Assembly: GCF_040939455.1 (NCBI RefSeq)
Contig: NC_134120.1
Location: 15,552,501 to 15,616,500, forward strand
Direction: 5' to 3'
Length of the DNA: 64,000 nt
Source of the DNA: Microcebus murinus
Lineage: Eukaryota; Chordata; Mammalia; Primates; Cheirogaleidae
Part shown: positions 1 to 10,530 of the stretch, piece after piece
Layout: the number at the start of each line of letters is the position of its first letter
Numbering within the stretch: position 1 is the stretch's first letter
The notes under the pieces: generated by a model
What the model was told of the DNA's origin: nothing
What the model saw: the letters and a program-made list of their open reading frames with translations, nothing else
Databases searched by the model: none
Translations under genes and position numbers: made by a program

Positions 1-886
1 AGCTAATCTTCCCTGCAACTCTTGTTTTTCATCATTTCTTATCACAAAATGTCCATCCAGCCACACAGCTATGCTCAGTGGCCTACGCACGCATTTTCTT
101 CAGCTGCCAACGGTTCAACGTTCCCATCGTTTCCCACACTGGGTCATCTTTCCCTCTATGTCAAACACCATCACTCTCCTTTTTTGCAATCCCACCAAAA
201 CTTATCTTTTCCAGAATCTCTGTTTGGACTCAATACTTTCCTTTTTTGTATTCTTCCCACCCCTGCCCCTAGAACCCAAGTAAGCATGTCAGAAAAGAGT
301 GTTAAAAATTAAGGACACACATTCGGTTCACTTACGGGTAAGTTATTTTCTGACAATAATGAATTAATAAGGCGAAGCTACAAACTACACCCTCAAAACA
401 GTGTAGTCATACAACAAGTCTGTGCTCAAGGCTATACAGAGAACAGACGAAAGATGGAATGAACCAAGGAAAATCCATCCCTACCACTGAAAAAAAACAA
501 CAGTTGGCCCAGAATGTCATTTTTATATATGAACAACAGCACATTCCATATAAAAAGGCAGCCCCCAATTTCATTGCCTTTTTGTATCCCAGCTTGTTAA
601 AACTTGTCTAATAAATGTGTGTAACTCGTTTCTCCCTGACTTCATTCACTTAATAGTTTTGCCAACGTCTGAACAAAGGCAGCCACCAGCTTTTGCTCTT
701 ACAATGAATGCCATTCTCTAGAAAGTATCGCATTTTAAAATGAGGAACACCTTGACCAGACACAGGAGATGGCTAATGTTTTATCATGTTTGCCTTCCTG
801 GTTCCTACTGTAGCAGACTCCTCCGGGACTGTCTCATGAGCCTACTGTCCACACTCACTGAAAACTACTGCCACCTATTTGGGGTT
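1..886. other. Unique intergenic sequence
   Basis: AT-rich non-coding sequence with no recognisable repeat, RNA gene or convincing exon. Short overlapping open frames near the start have no family signature and no splice context. Confidence 0.5.
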
Positions 887-900
887 AAGAATATAGGGCC

Positions 901-1228
901 GAGGTCGGGCGCGGTGGCTCAGGCCTGTAATCCTAGCACTCTGGGAGGCCGAGGTGGGTGGACCACTAAAGATCAGGAGTTCGAAACCAGCCTGAGCAAG
1001 AGCGAGACCCCGTCTCTACTATAAATAGAAAGAAATTAATTGGACAACTAAAAATATATAGAAAAAATTAGCCAGGCATGATGGTACATGCCTGTAGTCC
1101 CAGCTATTTGGGAGGCTGAGGCAGAAGGATCACTTGAGCCCAGGACTTTGAGGTTGCCGTGAGCTAGGCTGACACCACGGTACTCTAGCCAGGGCAACAG
1201 AATGAGACTCTGTCTCAAAAAAAAAAAA
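901..1228 (+). mobile_element. Lemur-type Alu
   Basis: Dimeric 7SL-derived SINE with the lemur signature 'cctgagcaagagcgagac', an 'ataaatagaaagaaattaattgg' type linker, a diverged right monomer and an A tail. The target-site duplication AAGAATATAGGGCC is at 887-900 and 1228-1241. The insertion point is the 5' end of an older Alu that follows directly. Confidence 0.93.
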
Positions 1229-1237
1229 AGAATATAG

Positions 1238-1538
1238 GGCCAGGCATGGTGGCTCACACCAGTAATACCAGCACTTTGGGAGGCCAAGGCAAGAGGACTG
1301 CTTGAGGCCAGGAATTTGAGACCAGCCTGAGCAAGACCCCATCTCTAAAAAACTTTTTTTCAATTAGCTGGGCATGGTGGTACACACCTGTAGTCCCGGC
1401 TACTTGGGAGGCTAAGGCAAGAGGATCCCTTGTGCCCAGGAGTTCGAGGCTATAGTAAGCTATGATCATGCCACTGCACTCCAGCCTGGGCGACAGAGCA
1501 AGACCTTATCTCAAAAAAAAGGAAGAAAGAAAGAAGAA
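1238..1538 (+). mobile_element. Older AluJ-like element
   Basis: Full-length dimer with 'gcactttgggagg' and 'cactgcactccagcctgggcgacagagc', which are ancestral AluJ features without the lemur-specific linker. The tail is a mixed (GAAA)n run. The younger Alu at 901-1228 landed at its 5' end. Confidence 0.9.
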
Positions 1539-3108
1539 ACCCATGTTCTTAAGCCACGGCTGATTAGACCAAGACCAGTTACATTTCTGGTCTTATAAAC
1601 ATAGATTGAGGAATCCAGGTGATATCCAGTAGTATTTTAAATGAGGACATGGAAATACACAGGCTGTGGGATAGCAATATTTAACCACACAGGAAAGAAG
1701 TTCTACCAAGGGGGAAGCACAAAAAGACAAGCAAGGACTTGAGGCCCTGAAAAGAATGCACAGCAAGCTTAGAGAGAGACGACACCTGAGTTCCTAATGT
1801 CAAGTCCCACGACAGCTGCTCACCTCTGTGCCTTACAAAGGCAGCTCATTAGCTCCCTTTTATGTTGTGTTGGCTTGATCGTGCATCTGCATATCATGCA
1901 AACTCTAAACAATCTGGTCTTTTAATGCTGCCCCTTATGAATCTTGCCTACTAGGAGCTCCTGCTTCTCCTGGTCCACACACCTCACTGCAGCCACCTGG
2001 GCCACGGGTGTCCTCAGTCACTACTCTACAGGAAGGCTGCCAGGTGAGACTGGCTCAAGCACAGTCATCCAGTGACCACTGTCTCACAGTCCTCATCCAT
2101 CCAGCTACTCACCCACTCATCCCCAGGCCCTTCAGCGGCCCTGCCTGTCAGCATGGCAGCTCATTCGGACTGCCGCTTCCTGCCATCCCGCACTGTCACA
2201 TGCTCACCCGTGCTGCTCCTCATGCTCTCTCGGTTCTTGCCTGTTTCACTGCACTCGCGACCATCCTTGCTTGGCCTTCTGATGCCCTCCGAGGGTCTAT
2301 CTGCCTCGCCTTTGACTCCTAACCAACCCTGACTCTTGCAATGCTCCAGCAAGGCTTCTGACCTAAGGCCCAGCTACATTCTGAACTCACCTCCAACTGG
2401 GAAGAGCTTCCACACTTCCACTCCTGTCTCCAGGGCGGGCCCCACCCCATACCTGTCCCGACACCCAGGCTTGTGCCTGTTCTCCCAAACCCCACTCCGC
2501 TCCCGTCCCGGCACTCTGCGACTCCACGGCACCCACACTCGCAGGCCCAGCTCTGCAGACGCTCTCACCATGCCAGGCACAGGATTCCACTCAAAACAGG
2601 GAGCTGACGGATTTAGCCGCCAATTAATAAATTGTACTCAATGTGTCAGATTCCTGTATCACGGAACTCTGCGTCCAGATGTCCAATAAGATCTAAAACT
2701 CAACTCGGACTTCTGTGAAACGGTAGACTTTCTTGCAGAGATGGGGAGGTTAACTATCTCACGCAACAGACATCATTTTATCGCTACAGGCGTGCCTTCC
2801 CAAAGTAAAAAACAAAAAACACTGACTAAAGTTTTCCAGTCTCTTAATATACCAAACTCCTTCCTGCAACTCAACCTTTTGTTTGGCCCAGGCCCCGGGC
2901 AACACCTTCCCAGGAGGCTGGGCCCAAGGGCTCCATGGTGGCCGTCTTTGTCGTGTGCTGGAGAAGTGGTGTGATTAGCCATTTTCCAGCACTGCCATGT
3001 GAGGTGGCTCTTATAACTCCCATTCTAAGGAAAAGTCCCAAGTCACCTCAATTCTTTATCAGGCACAGGGAAGAAAGAGTGGCAAGCTAACCGTTTTGAG
3101 TCCTCATC
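1539..3108. other. Mostly unique DNA with possible L2 traces
   Basis: The CT-rich segment from about 1920 to 2340 resembles degraded LINE-2 in composition and phrasing, but no clear end is visible. The remainder shows no gene or identifiable repeat. Confidence 0.35.
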
Positions 3109-3110
3109 TA

Positions 3111-3559
3111 CCCTGTTTCCCCAAAAATAAGACAGGATCTTATATTTATTTTTCCTCAAGTAGACACCCTAGGGCTTATTTTCAAGGGATATGTTATTTT
3201 TTTTAAGTACAGTACAACAATCTACATTTATTCAAACATAGTTAAGTCGTCTTCTTCTGGAACATCATTATAACTCTCCAAACCCCGAATTCCATCCTGA
3301 ATTTCTTGCAACTCTATTTCCTTTAGAACCATTGGCCCCAATCTCTCATGTCGAGCAATAGAGCTCTCATGGGGCAGATGAGAAGAGCTGCTCATCTTCT
3401 TTACCGCTCGGTGACGAAATGCATGCGTTGTGCAGATGCGCTGCGTAGCCACGCCCATCACTAGGTCTTATTTTCGGGGTAGGGCTTCTATTGTGCAAAT
3501 GCTTAGAAACCCTGCCAGGGCTTATTTTATGGGTAGGTCTTATTTTCAGGGAAACACAG
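3111..3559 (-). mobile_element. Mariner/pogo-like DNA transposon, copy 1
   Basis: Terminal inverted repeats are visible: TGTTTCCCCAAAAATAAGAC at the left and the complement of TGTTTCCCTGAAAATAAGAC at the right. TA dinucleotides flank both ends (3109-3110, 3560-3561), as in Tc1/mariner/pogo insertions. Sub-terminal 'ATAAGcCCTA' blocks are repeated. Length is about 449 bp, so this is an internally deleted derivative. It retains a C-terminal coding remnant on the minus strand. A second copy in the opposite orientation lies at 59866-60718. I do not assign a Repbase name. Confidence 0.85.
3228..3461 (-). pseudogene. Transposase C-terminal remnant
   Basis: A 77-codon open frame inside the DNA transposon on its coding strand. 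It ends in an acidic tail (VPEEDDLTMFE then stop), the kind of C-terminus seen in pogo/Tigger-class transposases. No DDE catalytic triad or helix-turn-helix is present, so only the end of the original gene survives. The second copy preserves the same ending (VPEDDLTIFE), which supports real ancestral coding sequence. The upstream part of copy 2 is disrupted. It cannot be an active transposase. Confidence 0.6.
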
Positions 3560-3988
3560 TATCACTGGATACTGAATCCCTGAGCCAAACGGCACAGGCA
3601 CTCTGACGTGCTCACGTAAGGCCTGACAATCCTCACAACAATGAGTCACAACAAGTAGCTGAATCTAATCTCAATACTAAAATTACCTACTGTCTCCCCA
3701 GACCTACGGGTGTCAAGGGGTCAGTGGGATCAAGATAGCAAAGCTGGAGTAAAGTAGGAATGTAAGAAGAGGAATAAATCCACAAACCTGTATTCAAGCC
3801 AGAGCTGGGCAACAAGGACCAAAAAACCAGTTCTGGCCCTGTCTGCACTCACTGCTAGCTTAATGGGCCAAGCCAGAGGGTGAATCCCCGTGGAGTCAGG
3901 CACCGCCCTGAGAATCAGATCATTCTGGAAGCAGAGAGGAAGCAAGTCCAAGATCAAGGGAAGAATAGAGACCCTTGCTACTTGAAGT

Positions 3989-4148
3989 GTGACGGTCCAC
4001 GCATCAGCAGGGCCAACATCACCAGGAAGCTACCTGGAAATGCAGAGAACACTGGGCCCACCTGCAGCCCTACTCAATCCTTATCTGTATTTAACAAGAT
4101 TCTCCCAATGATCTGTATGCAAATTAAAGTGTGAGAAGCACAGTCTAG
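3989..4148. mobile_element. MER5A-like hAT fragment
   Basis: Matches the remembered MER5A pattern: 'catcaccaggaagct', 'gaaatgcagagaac', 'ttaacaagattctccca', then 'gtatgcaaattaaagtgtgaga'. An ancient non-autonomous hAT-Charlie element. Confidence 0.75.
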
Positions 4149-4234
4149 ACAACAAGGGCACCCAGGACCCAGCCTGAGACTCTGGGCGACAGGTACAGGA
4201 CGTGAGCAGCAAGTAGGAGCTTCTATCTGGGACA

Positions 4235-4450
4235 GGTGGCATGAAGCAGTGCAATCGGGGAAGGAGCTCCAAGCCAGCCAAACCCTGGTTCAAATCCAGG
4301 GTCAATCATGTACTAGCAGGGCAATCTCTGGCTGATCACTTAACCTGTCTGAGTCTCAGCTGGGATGTCGGGGATGTCAACTGCAACCTTACAGGGGACA
4401 GCAAGTGCCAGGTATCCGGCACACAGTGAACCTGCAATAAATACCGTTTT
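4235..4450 (+). mobile_element. MIR SINE
   Basis: Contains the MIR core order: 'ctggttcaaatccagggtc', 'gggcaatctctggctgatcacttaacctgtctgagtctcag', and near the end 'ggcacacagtgaa..caataaata'. Ancient mammalian SINE in sense orientation. Confidence 0.8.
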
Positions 4451-4846
4451 CCCCTTTCCATCATGAAGCAGACACCAACCCAGGATGTCTGTGTAGACTC
4501 TGTGATGAAGACAGATGAATAAGGAACACCTGGGAGAGAATAAGGGTCCACACAAGGGGAGGATGAGTTTCTTCTCAGTATTATACTACCTGCTCAACCA
4601 AAGGAGAGGCTGGATAACGATAAACACGAACACTGCAGGACAGCAGAGCAATTTCATTACTAAATGTATTTCATGTCTGGCCAACATTCCAGACCAGTAG
4701 TATAATGAAAGCTGTGTATGTAGGTTACATTTTCCTGTAGTCACGTTTTTAAAAAGAAGGAAAAAAGGGGGGGAGCAAAATAAATTTAATAAATTGCATT
4801 TAACCAAAATATTATGAGCTCAACATGTAATCGACAGAAAAAGTTA

Positions 4847-5180
<334 letters not shown>

Positions 5181-5192
5181 GAAAAAGTTAAT

Positions 5193-5975
5193 GAGATATT
5201 TTCCTCTTTTTTTTTTTTATTTTTTATTAAGTCTTCAAAACCTGGCATGTGTCTTATACTTTCAGCTCAACTCAATTAGGACTTTCCACATTTCAACCGC
5301 TCAGTAGCCATAGGCAGATAGTGGCTACCACACTGGACAAAGCAGTTCCAGAGATAAAATAATTATTCATAAATCTCTGGGATCCCTTCTCCACTCAATC
5401 TTCTACCCAGACTCAATCCTAGTGTGCAGAGTATGAATCTCTCCCTAGTCACTGTCAAACATGGGAAGCAAAGTGCCAGGGAAAAATGAACACAGGCTTT
5501 TGCTGACCTAGCATATTTTCACAATCAAGTTTCGTTTTGCTTTAAACTTTAGTCAACATAAATTACACCAAAAGACAGACAACCTAAACTACAGCCACTC
5601 ACTGGTTGGGCTAAATTTTTCTGGGAGCAAAGAAAGTTCAAGCACAAAACTTGGACAAGATTCTCCAACTATAAGTGAAAGTACAGCCAAGCAAGGACAA
5701 GTACGCTACCCTCATGCCTACATTTCACCCACTTTTAACCAGATGTAGGGCAGCTGTAACTGAAGCCCTAGAGACCAGGTAGGAGACACACAGTCTGTGT
5801 GTTTTCATAGTCAAAAACAAACACCAACTTGCAAATGAACTAAGGCAAGACAAGAGACACAATACCCTCCAAGAAAGAAAGGGAAAAAAATTCTGGGGCT
5901 AAGACCATTCTCCTAAAACAGGGAGAGTGAAGAACACAGAAGAGCTACGATTTTAGGAAGGACTTACCACGTACA
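5193..5975. other. Unique AT-rich intergenic DNA
   Basis: No identifiable coding, RNA or repeat content apart from a T-run at about 5207-5228. Confidence 0.5.
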
Positions 5976-5977
5976 CT

Positions 5978-6118
5978 CTTGCTAAGCACTTCACATGCAT
6001 ATATTCCTCTCAAGAAAAGAAAGCATGGCTTAGAATTTAGGTAACTTGCTTAAGGTCCCTCGGCTAGTAAGTAGCACAACACAGGCTTATAGCATTGAAG
6101 TTTGGGCAAACAGGTGTC
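5978..6118 (-). mobile_element. MIR SINE (antisense)
   Basis: Shows the antisense MIR phrases 'taagcacttcacatgcatat' and 'taacttgcttaaggtccctcggctagtaagtagc'. Confidence 0.7.
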
Positions 6119-6374
6119 TATCATTGAAAGCTAGGGAAAGGCAACTGAGAAGCTCCCTGTCCTTACCACCTAGATAGAACTGAACCCTAAGCATAATCAG
6201 TTTTCAAACTGACCCTCCCATTCTTGAAGTGTTAAACCAGCAAAACCGTTTAGGACCAGCTGACCAACAAGTACCTGTGTGAGGCTTAACTGGATCAACT
6301 CACGTTTTGGGGTTCATATAAGGATTATGCATATGAGCTGGATTAAATACCATCAAAACACATATGACAAATCT

Positions 6375-6560
6375 GGAAGGCAGAGAGAAAGCAGTAAGGG
6401 CAGTGGTCTGGGACTAGAGTTCAGAGTGCTGGGTTCCTGTTTCAACCCTGCCGTGAACTACCGCTGGCCCCTGCCCCCCAATTTGGGCTCAAGGTAGAAA
6501 ACGAGGAGAGAACTATAAATATCTGAAGCACTTCCAGTCATGTGATCCTTTAAAACAGAG
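6375..6560 (+). mobile_element. MIR SINE, diverged
   Basis: MIR-like: 'cagtggtctgggactagagttcagagtgctgggttcctgtttcaaccctg'-type composition, followed by a degraded 3' part. Assignment rests on this core only. Confidence 0.5.
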
Positions 6561-7550
6561 GGCTTTGAATTTTCTAATGTCTTAAGTTTTGTAACAATTA
6601 GATTTCAGATCCCTAGAAAGAATTTCTTTCTCAGAAAAGAAAATTATAAAATCAATACCCATTACTACGAGCACCATGAGTCAGCCTGTGGAAGGAAAGA
6701 GTTGGTGTCCCTAAAGGAAAGGGCTGATGTTGAGCAAACAGTCAAGAACTTCAACACCCTAATTTTATCTTTAGGTCTCTATGGATCATTCAAAATATCT
6801 AAAAGCTCTAATTATGTAAAACTGTAATAACGGACTGAAAACAATATAAAAACTGCATTTGGGGGCCCTGAAGATCATCCTTAGAAGAGGGATCCTTAAT
6901 AGGGAACATGTGAGACAGCTAAAATAAACACTCTGAAGTTTGTCTAAAAATTACTTATTTCAGTCTCCAGATTTAGATTAAACAGAATTTGCTCTTCCCC
7001 CTCCTAAAACAGCCAGAATTTAGAACTTCCTGCCTGTAGAAGATGATTCAAAGAATTCTTTAAGCTGTTGTTTGTTTACTGTTGGAACAAAAGATTCTTC
7101 CCAGCACCACTTTCGATTTACTTTGGTTTTCTCATCCTTTTCAAAGAATACATAAAATAAAACATCTCTCCGTACCTTCTCCCTTCCAGTCTGTATCCTC
7201 ACCCTACTGACCAGCAAAACTGTTCAGGTCTTTCCAACATGCTATTTCTAGAGCCGTCTCTGGTGCAGATACAGATTCTTCTCTGTGCTGACGGAAGTCA
7301 GGAAGATCTGGCTGAGCACAGAGGCCCTCAGTATAGCTCCAGCTTCTCCACTGCGCGTCCTCACTTCGAGGAGACATCAACTGTCACCTCTAACCTGAAC
7401 ACCATCAGTCGTCTTTGCTGTTTAGCACCTGCTGTGCCCTTTCTGGGCACCTCCTAGACTTCAAACCCCTAAAAAGCTTCCACCACCATCCACCAGCTGC
7501 GCCCCACCCCCCACCCCCCGCCAACGCAGAACAGCACAGTATTGGGGAGC
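6560..7550. other. Unique intergenic DNA
   Basis: No repeat or exon recognised. A short C/A-rich tract occurs at 7498-7522. Confidence 0.45.
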
Positions 7551-7554
7551 ATCT

Positions 7555-7690
7555 TTCAAATCCTGCCTCTACGACCATTTATGAGCTGGGGGACTTTGGC
7601 CAGGGTCTCTGCCTCGGTTTCCCCACTGGCACCGTGGAGATAAGAGAATACAGCTCATCTCACTGTTTTGTATTAAATGAGATAACATAA
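7555..7690 (+). mobile_element. MIR SINE 3' half
   Basis: 'tgagctgggggactttggccag', 'cctcggtttccccactg' and 'attaaatgagataacataa' follow the MIR sense order. Confidence 0.7.
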
Positions 7691-7820
7691 TAGCTGAACA
7701 TGGTGGTGCACCCTGCTAGTCCCAGCTACTCCGGAGAGAGGACTGCTTGAGCCCAGAAGTTTAAGTCTAACCTAAGGAACATAGCAAGACCCCATCTCTT
7801 AATTAAAAAAAAAAAAAAAA
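7690..7820 (+). mobile_element. Alu left-monomer-like (FLAM)
   Basis: Single-arm 7SL-derived unit ending 'aacatagcaagaccccatctcttaa' plus an A tail. No second arm is present. Confidence 0.7.
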
Positions 7821-7901
7821 GGAAAAGAAAAAAGAAAAAAAATGAAATAACATAAGTAAAGGGCCACCACCTTCTGCAGTGCCTGCAGGTGTTAGCTACT
7901 A

Positions 7902-8025
7902 ATTTTTTTTTTTGTAGAGACAGAATCTGGCTATGTGGCCCAGGCTGGCCTTGAACATCAAGTGATCCTCTGGCCTCAGCCTCCCCAAGGGCTGGGACTA
8001 CAGCATGAGCCACGACACCCAGCCT
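7902..8025 (-). mobile_element. Alu monomer (antisense)
   Basis: T-run, then 'tagagacagaatctggctatgtggcccaggctgg', 'ctcaagtgatcc'-type text and 'agcctgag..cacccagcct'. A monomer in opposite orientation to the FLAM 80 bp upstream. Confidence 0.75.
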
Positions 8026-8039
8026 AATTTTCTACCTTT

Positions 8040-8970
8040 CTGGAAATGCCCTCCAACTTCCTACAACACTTATTTTAAGTTCTTCAGAGGCTCCTTCCTC
8101 TCCCTTTCATTTATGGGTTTCACTATATAAGACATTATCTCAGGGGGCAGGAACTCAACCCCCTGATACCTTTCCTCTATCCTATCTATCCTCTCTGTAT
8201 GCTAATGACTCACAGTCCAGATCTCCAGTCCAAATAGCCCTCCAGGACCCCCCACCGACAGAGCCAAGAGGCAAAGGGCAGCTCTGCAGGCAAGAGAACC
8301 CAAAACCCAAAACCGAACTCCCTGCATCCAGTCTCTCCACCTCCGCTCTCCCAAATCTATTCAGCCTTCTGAACTTGCTAACTCAAAGATGCGCCTCCAC
8401 CTGCCACCTGGGAGGCGGCCTCTGCACTGCCCTCCTCCATCTCTCCCTTACCCCTCAGGTGCGCATGCTGCCCCTCCAGCCCCAGGAACAAGGCTTCGGA
8501 TCAAAGCCCTCACGGTTTCTCTCTCTCCTGGAATCCTGCAGCGGTCCCCTCGCTTGACCTCCCTACCTCCATTCCAGCCTCCAGTGCTGCCACAGGACCT
8601 CTGTCATGAAAGGGAAGTCCTTCTGCCTACACTGCCCACACAGGAAGGCCACACTCGAAGGGACTGTACTGAGCGACCTTCCTCAGGCTGGCCCTCCCAC
8701 AGCCCACTCCCAACACCGGCGCTCTCGTGCCTTTCCGCAGCCCGCTGCATCAGTACAGGCCTCCCTATTCTCACTGTTCTTTCCCGGTTCCTCTCTGAAG
8801 CCACCTCTTCAAGGGCTCCTCCCCTGACGCTGGCACTAGGTGGCCCATTCACATTCCTGCCATAGCTTCAGTAGGCTCATTCCCACTAGACTTGTCTCTC
8901 TGGTGTCCTTTCCCCTCTGCACTCCCAGCGACTAGCACAATGTCTGCTCAGTAAACAGTAGGTATCTGTT
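8040..8970 (+). mobile_element. LINE-2 3' region (degraded)
   Basis: The CT-rich stretch has the typical L2 end: 'ctagacttgtctctctggtg..ctgcactcccagcgactagcacaatgtctgctcagtaaacagtagg'. Open frames across it are composition artefacts of the old LINE. Confidence 0.6.
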
Positions 8971-9179
8971 AAAAGGGCAGAACAATCCCCAAATTAACAC
9001 CGCTTCCCATTTCTTGGGCTAGCCTCCCCCTACACCACCATGATCTCTGTCTATCCCTAAAACAGCTTTCAGGATCTGTTCTTCCCAATCCTGAAAGCTA
9101 TTTTATCCTTAGAAAAAAAAAAAAAACTGCTTCCAAAATCTCCCCTTTCACTGCCTTGATATTGCTTAAAGACTTGCAG

Positions 9180-9650
9180 TTCCTTAAATTAGAAAAGCTG
9201 AATAGTAACTATTAAAACACCACCAATACTGGCAGTCAGTAAACCCAATTATAATTAAGAAGCTGTTTACATACAACTAAGATTTCAACAAAGAGCTTCG
9301 GTATCACTTTCCGAAATTGCAATTCTATTAATGTTTGGTGTTTTATTGAACCTGAAGACAAATGTAAAAATTAAACTGCCAAATGTTTCTGAAGAGATTA
9401 AAAATAACTGCTGCAGGAGAGAAAGGATATTTTACCACTTGCAGTTTTTGTTTCCACTTTTGGCTAATTCCGATTAGTTCAGGGTTATAAAGCATGTCAT
9501 CCCATTAGAGAGTGTTCTATTATCATGATCATCTCTTGTGTGTCTTCAGACAATGTTCACTACGATCTCTTTCTTGGGAAGTCTTAACTGCAGCTGTCAA
9601 GGCTAGATCTTTTCTGTGACTTACAATGAGATGAATTTATTTTCATTCAA
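9180..9650. promoter_or_regulatory. Candidate conserved non-coding element
   Basis: AT-rich, repeat-free block with clustered homeodomain-like cores (ATTATAATTAAG, CCGATTAG) and little low-complexity sequence. Calling this a regulatory element is an inference from motif density; no alignment was possible. Confidence 0.25.
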
Positions 9651-9654
9651 ACTT

Positions 9655-9703
9655 TTAACTCTTGTGTATGTACCATATGACCCAGACATCTCAATGCTAA
9701 GTA
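9655..9703 (+). mobile_element. L1M fragment, 5' piece
   Basis: 'gtaccatatgacccagacatctc' is the L1 3' ORF2/UTR phrase (consensus 'tatgacccagcaatcccact'). The L1 is interrupted at a TA and resumes at 10049. Confidence 0.7.
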
Positions 9704-10048
9704 GAGTCATGTAATGCACAATGACACTTCAGTCAATAATGGCCTGCCAATACAACAGTGGTTCCATAAGATTACAATACCATATTTTTACTGTATCTTG
9801 TCTATGTTTGTGTATGTTTCAATACACACATACTTACCATTGTGTTACAACTGCCCACAGTATTCAGTACAGTGACACGCTGTACAGGTTTGCAGCCCAG
9901 GAGCAACAGACCATACCAGATAGCCTAGGTGTGCAGTAGGACATACCATACAGGTTTCTGTAAGTGCACTCCACGAAGCTCACAAGATGATGTCACCTAA
10001 CGATGCATTTCTCAGATCATACCCCCATCATCGCTCAACACATGACTG
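9704..10048. mobile_element. Tigger-type (pogo) DNA element
   Basis: Ends are inverted (GAGTCATG... / ...CACATGACTG) and flanked by TA on both sides (9702-9703, 10049-10050). The internal phrases 'cattgtgttacaactgcc', 'tattcagtacagtgacacgctgtac' and 'cctaacgatgcatttctcag' match a widespread human pogo-class family, which I recall as Tigger7-like. It sits inside an L1, and excising it restores the L1 phrase 'taagtatttaccaaagagaaatg'. Confidence 0.75.
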
Positions 10049-10530
10049 TATTTACCAAAGAGAAATGAGAACTTACATGCACACAAAACCCTGTACACAA
10101 ATGCTTATAGCAGTTTTATCCACAATTACCAAAAACTGGAAACAACCCTCATGTCCTTCAAGCAGCGAATGAATAAACCAACTGTGGTACATCCACACAG
10201 TGGAACACTACTCAGCATCAAAAAAGAACCAAGCATGACACACAGAATATAGATGAACCTCAGTTGTGTTTTTGCTCAGTGGAAGAAGCCATTTATATGA
10301 CATTCTGGAAAAGACCAAACTACAGGGACAGAGAACAACGTCCCTATGGCGGGACAGTGGTTGCCAAGGGAAGGGCTGGGGAGCCAGGGCAGCAAGAGGC
10401 ATTTTTTGGTGCGGAGGAACTATTCCGTATGGACTGTGGTGCTGGATAAACGACTCTATACACGTGTCGAACCCACAGACTTGTGTATCACAGAGTAAGT
10501 TTTACTGTGTGTAAATGTAAAAATTAAGAA
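10049..10530 (+). mobile_element. L1M 3' region (continued)
   Basis: 'cttatagcagttttatccacaattaccaaaaactggaaacaac', then 'actgtggtacatccacacagtggaac' and 'ggacagtggttgccaagg' follow the order of old L1M 3' ends. Sense strand, heavily mutated. Confidence 0.8.

Noticed and set aside
8389..8865. 158-codon plus-strand frame
   Set aside because: Lies in CT-rich degraded LINE-2 sequence.
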